Assembly: GCA_913049615.1 (NCBI GenBank)
Contig: CAJWZI010000018.1
Span: 1 to 12,671, forward strand
Length of the DNA: 12,671 nucleotides
Reading direction: 5' to 3'
Source of the DNA: an uncultured Alphaproteobacteria bacterium
GTDB taxonomy: Bacteria > Pseudomonadota > Alphaproteobacteria > GCA-2731375
The notes below the pieces were generated by a model that was not told where the DNA came from, did no database searches, and saw only the letters and a list, made by a program, of their open reading frames with translations. Positions 6,311 through 12,671 of this stretch are shown piece by piece. Numbering within the stretch: the stretch's first letter is position 1; every line of letters begins with the position of its first letter. The translations under genes and the position numbers were made by a program.

Positions 6311-8110
6311 ATGAGTGCTTATCAAGCCCCCCTAAAGGACATCAGCTTTACTCTGAACCAGATTTGCGATTTAGACGGACTTTTGAGCCTGCCAAAATTC
6401 GCCGAAACGGACAGGGAAACAACTGAAGCGGTATTGGAAGAGGCAGGCAAGCTGGCTTCAGGAATCTTGGCTCCCCTGAACCGTCAAGGCGACACCCAGG
6501 GCTCTACTTTGGCCAATGGTGTGGTGACCACGCCCGATGGCTTCCGGGAGGCCTATGCAGCCTTTCGTAACGGCGGCTGGAACGGCATCCCTTTCGATAC
6601 CGATTATGGTGGGATGGGACTGCCCGTCTCTCTAGCAAATGCCTGCGCTGAACTATGGAACAGCGCCAATATGGGCTTTGCTGTCTGTCCCTTGCTGACG
6701 CAGGGCGCAATTGAGGCGATCAGCGCTCACGGTAGTGACGAATTGAAGGCGACGTACCTGGAAAACCTGGTCACCGGACAATGGACTGGCACCATGAACC
6801 TGACAGAACCGCATGCCGGTTCAGATGTAGGTGCCTTGCGCACCAGGGCGGAGCCCGCTGGGGATGGTACTTGGCGGATCAAAGGGCAGAAGATATTTAT
6901 AACCTACGGCGAACATGACTATGTCGAGAACATCATTCACCTCGTACTGGCACGGACCCCGGGCAGCCCCGACGGAACACGCGGTATCTCTTTGTTTGTA
7001 GTGCCAAAATTCCTAGTCAACGCGGATTTAAGCCTGGGACAGCGTAATGACTTACGCTGCATCAAGTTGGAAGAAAAGCTGGGCATCCACGCCTCTCCAA
7101 CCGCCGTAATGAGCTATGGTGACAACGAAGGCGCAGTTGGCTACATGCTAGGCGACGAGAACAAGGGCATGCGGTGCATGTTTACGATGATGAACGCTGC
7201 CCGCCTGGGCATCGGGATTGAGGGACTGGCAATCGCAGAGGGGGCCTATCAGCATGCTGTAGCGTATGCCTTGGAACGGCGCCAGGGGAAGTCCATCGGC
7301 ACCACGGAACCGGGTTCGTCAGTGATCGTAGAGCATGCAGACGTGCGCCGCATGCTGATGACCATGAAGGCGCAGATCGATGCCATGCGCGCGCTTTGTT
7401 ACGTTAATGGACAGGCTTTGGATTTGGCGCATCATCATGAAGATGAGGATCAGCGTGCTTGGCATAGTCAGTTAGCTGAATTGCTAACGCCTTTGTCAAA
7501 AGCATGGTGCACGGACATAGGCTGTGAAGTCGCCTCCCTTGGCGTGCAAATTCACGGCGGCATGGGTTTTATCGAAGAAACGGGGGCGGCGCAATATTTC
7601 CGCGATTCGCGGATCGCCCCGATCTATGAAGGCACCAACGGCATCCAGGCCCTGGACTTGGTCATGCGTAAACTGACCATGTCGGGAGGCGAAGTCGTAC
7701 GTCGCTATCTGACTGAGATGCGTAACCTGGACAACGAGCTAGCCCAAGGTGGCAAGGCCTTCGCCGCCACGCGAGCCAACTTCGCTGCTGCGCTAGATGG
7801 CCTGGAGGAAGCCTCCAACTGGCTTTTGAAAGTAATGGCGGATGACCCTAATTCGGCAGCTGCGGGCGCCACCCCTTACTTGCGTATGTTCGGCCTGACC
7901 GTTGGTGGATACCTGATCGCCAAAGGCGGACTACGCGCTATCAAGCTGGCTGACGAACCCGAGGCTGATGGGCCATTTCTGTCAGGACGCGCAGCCACAG
8001 CGCGGTTCTTCGGAGAGCAATTGTTGCCTCAGGCGCCTGCGCTGCTGCCAGCTATAACAGCGGGCGCGGCGCCATTATATGCGATTCAAGCGGAGCATTT
8101 AGTGAGTTAG
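6311..8110 (+). CDS. Acyl-CoA dehydrogenase, large DmdC/FadE5-like type
   Basis: This 599-residue flavoprotein would form the alpha,beta double bond of an acyl-CoA, passing electrons to ETF. The start ATG 6311 gives MSAYQAPLKDISF, the usual beginning of this subfamily, with GAGGG eight bases upstream; in-frame ATGs at 6287 and 6296 are less likely. It has the N-terminal helical domain, the FAD/substrate motif MNLTEPHAGSD (162-172), then FITYGEHDYVENIIHLVLAR. The insert-bearing middle domain has KLGIHASPTAVM, followed by MMNAARLGIGIEGL. The likely catalytic base is Glu440 in IYEGTNGIQALDL. The extra C-terminal domain of about 120 residues is typical of the ~600-residue class that includes 3-methylmercaptopropionyl-CoA dehydrogenase DmdC and mycobacterial FadE5. 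Most members are not DMSP enzymes, so I do not call dmdC; chain length and substrate are unknown. Confidence 0.93.
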   Translation: MSAYQAPLKDISFTLNQICDLDGLLSLPKFAETDRETTEAVLEEAGKLASGILAPLNRQGDTQGSTLANGVVTTPDGFREAYAAFRNGGWNGIPFDTDYGGMGLPVSLANACAELWNSANMGFAVCPLLTQGAIEAISAHGSDELKATYLENLVTGQWTGTMNLTEPHAGSDVGALRTRAEPAGDGTWRIKGQKIFITYGEHDYVENIIHLVLARTPGSPDGTRGISLFVVPKFLVNADLSLGQRNDLRCIKLEEKLGIHASPTAVMSYGDNEGAVGYMLGDENKGMRCMFTMMNAARLGIGIEGLAIAEGAYQHAVAYALERRQGKSIGTTEPGSSVIVEHADVRRMLMTMKAQIDAMRALCYVNGQALDLAHHHEDEDQRAWHSQLAELLTPLSKAWCTDIGCEVASLGVQIHGGMGFIEETGAAQYFRDSRIAPIYEGTNGIQALDLVMRKLTMSGGEVVRRYLTEMRNLDNELAQGGKAFAATRANFAAALDGLEEASNWLLKVMADDPNSAAAGATPYLRMFGLTVGGYLIAKGGLRAIKLADEPEADGPFLSGRAATARFFGEQLLPQAPALLPAITAGAAPLYAIQAEHLVS

Positions 8111-8131
8111 AGGAGCGACACCTACTAACTC
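8104..8131 (+). terminator. Probable intrinsic terminator overlapping the acyl-CoA dehydrogenase stop codon
   Basis: GAGTTAG (8104-8110) pairs perfectly with CTAACTC (8125-8131). With one bulged A (8124), the stem continues as AGG (8111-8113) with CCT (8121-8123) around a 7-nt loop. A short T run (8132-8134) follows. The TAG stop is part of the 5' arm. The poor T-tract lowers confidence. Confidence 0.5.
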
Positions 8132-8170
8132 TTTCCGAATAGGCGCTAATGATCCATGTAGACATGCATT

Positions 8171-8223
8171 AGGAGGCAAAAATTCAACAACATCGTTGGT
8201 TCTCCATAGATTTCAAACCTCCT
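8171..8223 (+). other. Orphan AGGAGG paired with downstream CCTCCT
   Basis: A full-strength Shine-Dalgarno sequence (AGGAGG, 8171-8176) stands five bases before an ATT at 8182 that opens a 23-codon frame, but no ATG, GTG or TTG follows at usable spacing. An exact complement, CCTCCT, lies at 8218-8223, and inside it AAAT (8180-8183) can pair with ATTT (8210-8213). As RNA this could fold into a stem that hides the AGGAGG. It may be a relic of a lost gene, part of a small RNA, or chance. Confidence 0.25.
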
Positions 8224-8284
8224 CTAGAATTCTATTTGAGGAAAATTGACTAGGTGTTGGAGATTGTACTATCAGTACGCTTCG

Positions 8285-8350
8285 CCAAAGCAGTTCACAT
8301 CGAAAGTTGTCAAACAGAGGGTGAAAGGAGCTACTTCGCTCCAAAGCAGT
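8285..8350 (+). repeat. Direct repeat CCAAAGCAGT, two copies 56 bp apart
   Basis: CCAAAGCAGT occurs at 8285-8294 and 8341-8350. Each copy is preceded by a similar TTCGC, so the likeness extends imperfectly to about 17 bp. The hairpin GGAGC-TACTTC-GCTCC (8327-8342) abuts the second copy. The spacing, near five helical turns, would suit two operator sites for a looping regulator upstream of the 8379-8408 promoter; that is inference. Confidence 0.3.
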
Positions 8351-8378
8351 AGGCCAACATCACTCTGGCAGCATAAGT

Positions 8379-8408
8379 TTGACGTACACGTTTAGGCTAA
8401 GCTAGCAT
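8379..8408 (+). promoter_or_regulatory. Candidate promoter of the metallo-hydrolase-dgoK-dgoA cluster
   Basis: TTGACG (8379-8384) matches five of six -35 bases. TAGCAT (8403-8408) matches four of six -10 bases, with an 18-nt spacer. Transcription would begin near 8415, leaving a leader of about 30-80 nt depending on which start codon is used. It is the best promoter-like pair in the gap. Confidence 0.4.
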
Positions 8409-8429
8409 GGCTTTCGAAAATTTTTCATA

Positions 8430-8442
8430 TCATCAGTGATGA
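8430..8442. repeat. Inverted repeat TCATCA-G-TGATGA in the leader of the metallo-hydrolase gene
   Basis: Two perfect 6-bp arms flank a single G. The element lies just downstream of the expected transcription start, and its 3' arm runs into GAGG (8441-8444), a possible ribosome site for a GTG at 8453. It could be a repressor site. The one-base loop makes an RNA hairpin unlikely. Confidence 0.35.
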
Positions 8443-8494
8443 GGTAGTGAACGTGGCGATCGCGGGCCGCGATCGATACACGGAAAGACGATTA

Positions 8495-9565
8495 ATGCCA
8501 GTAGACATGCACAAAAACCTGGAAGTTCAATACGCCTATACAGAGGCCATTGATTTCGGCAGGCCAACTGAGGTGGCGCCCGACATATTCTGGGTCCGAA
8601 TGCCTTTAGAACTGACCGGTCTAAACCATATTAATCTTTGGCTACTGCGTGATGGGTCGGGCTGGAGCATCATCGACACCGGCATGCGCTCGGACAAAAT
8701 CCGTGATCTGTGGGAAAGCGTTTTCGCAGATTTCCTGGAAGGCCGGCCAGTGACCAGGGTGATTTGCACCCACTTCCACCCTGACCATATAGGTCAGGCC
8801 GGCTGGCTTACCAGGAAGTGGAGTTGTCCATTGTGGATGACACACAGAGAATGGCTGCAAGGCCGCGTCGCTGAATTTGATCAGCACGACACCATGCCGG
8901 ACTGGCATGTAGCTTATTTCCGCAGGGCCGGACTATCCGAAACAGCCCTAGCAGCAATGGCCAAGAGCAGCTACCGTCATTTCAGTAGCGCGGTGACCCC
9001 GCTGCCACCACAAGTTCATTCAGTTCAGGAGACTGAAGACATTGTGATCGGAGGCCGAAAATGGCAGGTCATTATCGGCCGTGGTCATTCTCCGGAACAT
9101 ATGTGCCTGTTCAATTCTGATGCTAAAATACTTATCGCGGGGGATCAGATCCTGCCAAAAATTACGCCGCATATTGGCGTACATGCTTCGGATCCAGACG
9201 CTAACCCCTTACAGCTTTATCTGGATACCCTAACTAATTTCAATCATTTACCCGAAGACACCCTTGTATTGCCATCGCATGGCCTGCCGTTCTATCGCCT
9301 GCATCCACGACTTACCTTTTTGCGGGAACATCACGACCAACGCCTCACGATTCTGGAAGATTTCTGTCGTGAACCAACAAAAGTTCTGTCTACCTTAAAA
9401 GTGATGTTCTCGCGACAGCTTAATGAATTCGAGGCGCTATTGGGGATGAGCGAAGCCGTCTCGCATCTGCATTTTTTAATGGGCCAAGGGCGTATAATTC
9501 GCGAGGCAGACGAAAACGGGGTCTGGCGCTATTGGTCCACTGGCCGGCGAGCGGATGCTGCCTAA
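8495..9565 (+). CDS. Metallo-beta-lactamase-fold hydrolase with C-terminal winged-helix domain
   Basis: This is a 356-residue protein of the MBL-fold hydrolase superfamily. The dinuclear zinc motif THFHPDHIG is present (His93, His95, Asp97, His98), followed by His198 in GRGHSPEH, Asp217 in AGDQILPK and His262 in PSHGLPF, so all metal ligands are there. The last ~60 residues (EAVSHLHFLMGQGRIIREAD) look like the winged helix of the LACTB2/BLACT_WH group. I start at ATG 8495, with GGAAAGA six bases upstream. GTG 8453, or 8447, would add up to 16 residues and cannot be excluded. Relatives hydrolyse thioesters, lactones or nucleic acids, and the substrate here is not readable. The 11-nt overlap with dgoK suggests a role in the same sugar-acid route, for instance as a lactonase, but that is inference only. 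Confidence 0.85.
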   Translation: MPVDMHKNLEVQYAYTEAIDFGRPTEVAPDIFWVRMPLELTGLNHINLWLLRDGSGWSIIDTGMRSDKIRDLWESVFADFLEGRPVTRVICTHFHPDHIGQAGWLTRKWSCPLWMTHREWLQGRVAEFDQHDTMPDWHVAYFRRAGLSETALAAMAKSSYRHFSSAVTPLPPQVHSVQETEDIVIGGRKWQVIIGRGHSPEHMCLFNSDAKILIAGDQILPKITPHIGVHASDPDANPLQLYLDTLTNFNHLPEDTLVLPSHGLPFYRLHPRLTFLREHHDQRLTILEDFCREPTKVLSTLKVMFSRQLNEFEALLGMSEAVSHLHFLMGQGRIIREADENGVWRYWSTGRRADAA

Positions 9566-10454
9566 AGTTGAATTAATTAGTTTAGACTGGGGTACGACTA
9601 GCCTTCGGAGTTACCTCATAGGAGCAGCAGGCAAAATTTTAGCAACGCGGGCGGGCCCTTATGGAATTCTACAGATCAATAATGGCGATTTTGCAACAGC
9701 TTTGCGACAATTAGCGGGTGATTGGCTGAAAAAATACGCATATTCACCTATATTGGCCTCGGGCATGATCGGCGCCCGTCAAGGCTGGAGAGAAGTGCCC
9801 TACGCTGATGTGCCGGCTGGATTAGCGGACCTACAGCCGGTCCGCTTCGACGGCTTCGAACGACCATTGTACTTTATTCCCGGCCTTGTTTTTCACAATC
9901 CATCCGGTGTACCCGACATAATGCGAGGTGAAGAAACACAGGTCGTAGGCATCGGCACCGATGGAATATTTCTTTTACCGGGCAGTCACAGTAAATGGGT
10001 CCTCGTCCAGAAAAACAAGATTATCTGGTTTTCTACCTTCATCACGGGCGAACTATTTGCTGTGCTAAAGGACCATTCAATCCTGGGCCGAATGATGGCA
10101 GGCACGAAATCAGATGACGAAGCTTTCAGCCGGGGAGTCTCCTATGGAGCGCTGTCTAAATCTAGCATGCAAGCATTATTTAGCGCGCGGACTCTGGCCT
10201 TATTCGGAGAATTGCCAGAATCTGGCGTGGCAGATTATTTGTCGGGTTTGTTGATCGGGGCCGAAATTACCGAGGCGCGGGACATGATCAATACTTCCAA
10301 CACGGACATCACAATTGTTGGCAGACAGGATTTGTCGGATCGTTATGAAAAAGCCCTGGCGATGTGTGGACTACGCAGCCGAGCTGCAGAAAAAGACGCA
10401 GCCGCCAGGGGACATTGGCGCATTGCCCTGGCTGCAGGTTTAGTGGCGTTATGA
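9555..10454 (+). CDS. dgoK: 2-dehydro-3-deoxygalactonokinase
   Basis: This 299-residue cytoplasmic kinase phosphorylates 2-dehydro-3-deoxy-D-galactonate at C6 using ATP, the third step of the De Ley-Doudoroff galactonate pathway. The N-terminal phosphate-binding motif LDWGTTSLRSY (10-20) is typical of the family. GSHSKWV (143-149) and TGELF (164-168) are the other family landmarks, and the C-terminal GRQDLSDRYEKAL and ALAAGLVAL segments are as expected. Full length is normal. The start ATG 9555 lies inside the end of the metallo-hydrolase gene (11-nt overlap), and the stop overlaps dgoA by ATGA, so the three are very likely translated together. AT-rich codons such as TTA appear somewhat more often than in the flanking acyl-CoA dehydrogenase gene, by eye. 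Substrate specificity could extend to related 2-keto-3-deoxy sugar acids. Confidence 0.93.
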   Translation: MLPKVELISLDWGTTSLRSYLIGAAGKILATRAGPYGILQINNGDFATALRQLAGDWLKKYAYSPILASGMIGARQGWREVPYADVPAGLADLQPVRFDGFERPLYFIPGLVFHNPSGVPDIMRGEETQVVGIGTDGIFLLPGSHSKWVLVQKNKIIWFSTFITGELFAVLKDHSILGRMMAGTKSDDEAFSRGVSYGALSKSSMQALFSARTLALFGELPESGVADYLSGLLIGAEITEARDMINTSNTDITIVGRQDLSDRYEKALAMCGLRSRAAEKDAAARGHWRIALAAGLVAL

Positions 10455-11095
10455 TTTTTTTGGCCGGCCAACTAGCGGAGCCGCCTTTAATTGCTATTCT
10501 GCGCGGCATTCAGCCAGAAGAAGTCCTTGCAATTGGCCACGCACTTTATGAAGCAGGCTTCCGCATTATTGAGATTCCTCTCAACTCTCCACAACCGCTG
10601 GAAAGCATTCAAAAATTGGCAGAGGTTTTTGGCGATCGCGCCCTGATTGGTGCAGGCACGGTGATGGCGCCAGTTGAGGTGGACCGGATCGCCGCCGCTG
10701 GTGGTCGTCTAATAGTCATGCCGCACAGCAACCCCGAAATCATACGGCAAACCAAGACAAAAGACCTAATTTCCCTACCGGGTGTCGCCACGCCAACTGA
10801 AGCCTTCACCGCCTTGGCCCATGGGGCAGATGGTCTGAAAATGTTTCCCGGCGAGACCCTGCCGCCAACGGTCGTGAAAGCCTGGCGCGCCGTCTTACCA
10901 CCAGATTGCGGATTGTTCCCGGTGGGCGGCATCTCCCCGGTCAAAATGGCGGCCTATATCGCGGCGGGTGCTAGCGGCTTTGGATTAGGATCCAGCTTGT
11001 ACCAACCGGGCCTATCGGCGGCCCAGGTCGGCGAACGGGCCGCAGAGATTATTGCCGCTTGGAAGGCAATCGGCACACAACAGCCTTTTCGATGA
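10451..11095 (+). CDS. dgoA: 2-dehydro-3-deoxy-6-phosphogalactonate aldolase
   Basis: This 214-residue class I aldolase splits 2-dehydro-3-deoxy-6-phosphogalactonate into pyruvate and glyceraldehyde 3-phosphate, right after DgoK. It aligns by eye over its whole length with E. coli DgoA: PLIAILRGI (12-20), FRIIEIPLNSPQP with Glu41 (E. coli Glu37), LIGAGTV, PGVATPTEAFTAL, the Schiff-base Lys130 in GLKMFP (E. coli Lys126) and the phosphate-site GGISP and GLGSSLY. The NSPQP motif fits DgoA better than the KDPG aldolase Eda. The start is the ATG of the ATGA shared with the dgoK stop. A GTG further upstream at 10364 keeps the frame open, but the extra 29 residues lie inside dgoK and are unrelated to the family. 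No terminator is obvious after the stop. Confidence 0.94.
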   Translation: MIFLAGQLAEPPLIAILRGIQPEEVLAIGHALYEAGFRIIEIPLNSPQPLESIQKLAEVFGDRALIGAGTVMAPVEVDRIAAAGGRLIVMPHSNPEIIRQTKTKDLISLPGVATPTEAFTALAHGADGLKMFPGETLPPTVVKAWRAVLPPDCGLFPVGGISPVKMAAYIAAGASGFGLGSSLYQPGLSAAQVGERAAEIIAAWKAIGTQQPFR

Positions 11096-11235
11096 CAGAA
11101 AGACTGTTACTACGCTCTTAAAAATTTGGGCATGCGCTTAGGCATAAGTTGGGTACGTGACGCCGCCGACCAGACACATTATCTTATAACCTAGGCTGAT
11201 ATTCTACGGAACCAAACTGTGAGAACCACCGGAAA

Positions 11236-11844
11236 ATGAAACTCTACGATCTCCCTGCCTCTCCAAATGCCCGCCGGGTACGCATATTCATCGCCGAAAA
11301 GGACTTGGACATTCCGACCCAACCCGTGGATATGACTAAGGGTGAAAACCAGCGCCCCGAATTTCTTACTAAGAACTCACTAGGCAAGATGCCAGTTCTG
11401 GAATTGGACAATGGCACCTGCATCACCGAATCCGCTGCCATCTGCCGCTACTTGGAGGAAATTTATCCCGAACCGCTCCTATTAGGCCGGGACGCCCTTG
11501 AACGGGCCCAGGTAGAAATGTGGAACCGGCGTATGGAAATCGAAATTCTGATGCCCTTAATGCAGGTTTTTGTTCATACCCACGATATGTGGAAAGGTGT
11601 TGTTGCACAAATCCCGGAATGGGGAGAGGTTTGCCGCAAGAATACATTGGAGAAATTTGAATGGCTGGAAGGCGAGATCGCCGACAGAGACTTCGTCGTC
11701 AACGATACCTACACTGTTGCCGACATCACACTTCAATGTGCCATTGTTCTGGGCAAGGCTGTCGGGGTGCGTGCATCCGAGAATTTGGCTAATGTGAACG
11801 CGTGGTTTGATCGGGTCGCTGCCCGGCCCACGGCGCGTGCCTAA
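11236..11844 (+). CDS. Glutathione S-transferase family protein
   Basis: This 202-residue cytoplasmic protein has a GST fold. The N-terminal thioredoxin-like domain (1-75) begins MKLYDLPASPNARRVRI, where Ser9 sits where many bacterial and theta-like GSTs hold the catalytic hydroxyl. KMPVL has the cis-proline Pro53 and ESAAICRYLE (65-74) is the glutathione gamma-glutamyl site. The all-helical C-terminal domain (about 85-202) carries the folding motif TVADITLQ. It starts 140 nt after dgoA and I found no clear promoter in that gap; it ends 16 nt before the DapA-type gene, so those two are likely co-transcribed. Substrate unknown. It may serve a glutathione-dependent isomerase or detoxification step rather than xenobiotic conjugation, which is inference. 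Confidence 0.9.
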   Translation: MKLYDLPASPNARRVRIFIAEKDLDIPTQPVDMTKGENQRPEFLTKNSLGKMPVLELDNGTCITESAAICRYLEEIYPEPLLLGRDALERAQVEMWNRRMEIEILMPLMQVFVHTHDMWKGVVAQIPEWGEVCRKNTLEKFEWLEGEIADRDFVVNDTYTVADITLQCAIVLGKAVGVRASENLANVNAWFDRVAARPTARA

Positions 11845-11860
11845 GTTGGGAGATATTGAA

Positions 11861-12671
11861 ATGCCAAATCCATTGCTGACCGGCTCCTTCGTGGCTCTGA
11901 TTTCACCTATGAACCAGGATTATTCACTCGACTTTGGCGGCTTCCGCACCTTGATCGAATTCCAGCAGGAGAACGGGTCCTCAGGTGTCCTAATCATGGG
12001 CTCTAGTGGCGAGGTGTCCACGCTGACCACGGAGGAACGCCATGCCATCGTGCGCGAAACCATGAAACATAAACGGCCAGGCATGGAAATGTGGTACGGT
12101 TGCACTGGCCCTACCACCGAGACCACCATCGAATATGTGAAACAGGCCGGTACCGAGGGTGCCGACGGCGCTATGATCGCTGCTCCGTCATATGTCTGTG
12201 CTTCCAACGAAAACATCGTCGACTATTTTTTGGAAGTTGCCGATGCGTCGACAATCCCGTTGGGTATCTACAACAACCCCCCACGGGTAAAGACCGACCT
12301 GAGCGCCGAGGAAGTGCTGAAGATCGCTAAACATTCCAACGTGAAGCTATTAAAGGAATCAACCGGTCGGGTGGCCCAGGTGGCCCAGATAGCCCGTGAA
12401 CAGCCGGAAATGAGCCTGATGTGTTGCTGTTCTCCCAACCTAGGCCTAATCGTGCCGACAATGACTCTGGGCGGCCACGGAACGGCGAACATGACCGGCA
12501 ACATCATTCCCCGCGAGATGGCGATGATCTCCAAGCCTTGGGAGAAATTCGAGGACTTCCAGAATTTTCAGGCAGCGTACCTGCACAATCTTCCCATGCT
12601 TCACTATGCCTATTCTGCCATCAACCCAGTGCCCATGAAGTCCCTCCTGGCGGCACTGGGCCTGCCCGCCG
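11861..12671 (+). CDS. DapA-superfamily (dihydrodipicolinate synthase / N-acetylneuraminate lyase) aldolase or dehydratase, C-terminus beyond right edge
   Basis: The first 270 residues of a class I Schiff-base TIM-barrel enzyme are present, most of the usual 290-310. The carboxylate-binding loop GSSGE (47-51) corresponds to GTTGE of DapA. Tyr137 in IYNNPPRV is the proton-relay tyrosine and Lys165 in KLLKEST is the Schiff-base lysine. Start ATG 11861 has GGGAG eight bases upstream and lies 16 nt after the GST stop. A run of three cysteines (MCCCSPN) precedes SPNLGLIVP, which is unusual for DapA. The catabolic setting near dgoK-dgoA, and the GST partner, argue against the lysine-pathway enzyme. 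A 2-keto-3-deoxy sugar-acid aldolase or dehydratase, or another pyruvate-dependent lyase, is more likely. The exact reaction cannot be given. Confidence 0.88.
   Translation, partial: MPNPLLTGSFVALISPMNQDYSLDFGGFRTLIEFQQENGSSGVLIMGSSGEVSTLTTEERHAIVRETMKHKRPGMEMWYGCTGPTTETTIEYVKQAGTEGADGAMIAAPSYVCASNENIVDYFLEVADASTIPLGIYNNPPRVKTDLSAEEVLKIAKHSNVKLLKESTGRVAQVAQIAREQPEMSLMCCCSPNLGLIVPTMTLGGHGTANMTGNIIPREMAMISKPWEKFEDFQNFQAAYLHNLPMLHYAYSAINPVPMKSLLAALGLPA

Larger units (their letters stand above)
8111..8494. other. Non-coding, hairpin-rich gap before the metallo-hydrolase gene
   Basis: These roughly 380 nt (fewer if the hydrolase starts at GTG 8447 or 8453) hold no convincing gene. Beyond the terminator at the left and the promoter at the right, they contain several symmetric elements: an AGGAGG/CCTCCT pairing (8171-8223), a 10-bp palindrome TAGAATTCTA (8225-8234), a small hairpin GTACT-ATC-AGTAC (8266-8278), a hairpin GGAGC-TACTTC-GCTCC (8327-8342) and a 10-bp direct repeat. 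Such density could mean a small RNA, an untranslated leader or several operators. It does not look like a tRNA. Confidence 0.5.

Noticed and set aside
6311..8110. Naming the acyl-CoA dehydrogenase DmdC (DMSP degradation)
   Set aside because: The length class and motifs fit, but no dmdB or dmdD partner is visible and many homologs of this class have other substrates.
8149..8172. Seven-codon leader peptide (ATG ATC CAT ... TAG)
   Set aside because: No ribosome site and no run of regulatory codons; too short to distinguish from chance.
10364..10450. 29-residue extension of DgoA from a GTG
   Set aside because: It lies fully inside dgoK. The ATGA junction at 10451 gives the expected DgoA start.
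11096..11235. Promoter or terminator between dgoA and the GST gene
   Set aside because: TATAAC (11185-11190) and TATTCT (11200-11205) lack a -35 at proper spacing, and only 4-bp inverted repeats are present (for example CTTA-GGCA-TAAG).

Overview
The window looks like chromosomal DNA of a Gram-negative, probably alphaproteobacterial heterotroph (Rhodospirillales-like is my best guess). The evidence is moderate GC content by eye, dense gene packing with start/stop overlaps, an RND-type periplasmic adaptor, and a neighbourhood of acyl-CoA dehydrogenase, FAD-linked 2-hydroxyacid dehydrogenase and Sua5-type t6A synthase. I see no rRNA, tRNA, transposase, phage gene or CRISPR array.

Left part (1-1723): the N-terminal two thirds of an efflux adaptor runs off the left edge on the minus strand. 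A 375-nt non-coding gap follows, holding one good inverted repeat. Then comes a plus-strand SRAP-domain gene (YedK/HMCES type, abasic-site DNA-protein crosslinking). Its start has to be the ATG at 1034, because that places the catalytic cysteine at residue 2. Its stop codon shares a CTAG with the stop of the opposing transporter gene.

Middle (1720-8110): a tight minus-strand cluster runs 6193 to 1720. In transcription order it holds a double-hotdog MaoC-like protein, Sua5/TsaC (the first step of tRNA t6A synthesis), a GlcD/D-2-hydroxyglutarate-dehydrogenase-type FAD enzyme, and an MFS transporter. The genes overlap or nearly touch, so co-translation is likely. Facing away from this cluster is a 599-residue acyl-CoA dehydrogenase of the large DmdC/FadE5-like type. 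The 117-nt divergent spacer carries a promoter-like pair whose -10 lies inside a perfect inverted repeat. The dehydrogenase, the MaoC protein and the FAD-linked hydroxyacid dehydrogenase could serve one acid-degrading route with electrons passing to ETF, but the substrate cannot be read from sequence. The acyl-CoA dehydrogenase gene ends in a hairpin that contains its own stop codon.

Right part (8111-12671): a non-coding, repeat- and hairpin-rich stretch of about 380 nt leads into a plus-strand cluster. This holds a metallo-beta-lactamase-fold hydrolase with a C-terminal winged helix, dgoK (2-dehydro-3-deoxygalactonokinase) and dgoA (2-dehydro-3-deoxy-6-phosphogalactonate aldolase), with 11-nt and 4-nt (ATGA) overlaps. 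DgoK and DgoA are the last two steps of the De Ley-Doudoroff galactose/galactonate pathway, giving pyruvate and glyceraldehyde 3-phosphate. The dehydrogenase, lactonase and dehydratase (dgoD) are not in view. After 140 nt comes a glutathione S-transferase-like gene and, 16 nt later, a DapA-superfamily lyase/dehydratase that runs off the right edge. The lyase is probably another 2-keto-acid or sugar-acid enzyme, not the lysine-pathway DapA.

No clearly new system is proven here. The points most worth a second look are the metallo-hydrolase fused by overlap to dgoK-dgoA, the MaoC protein with a degenerate active-site motif co-transcribed with a t6A gene, the palindromic divergent control region, and the structured 8111-8446 gap.
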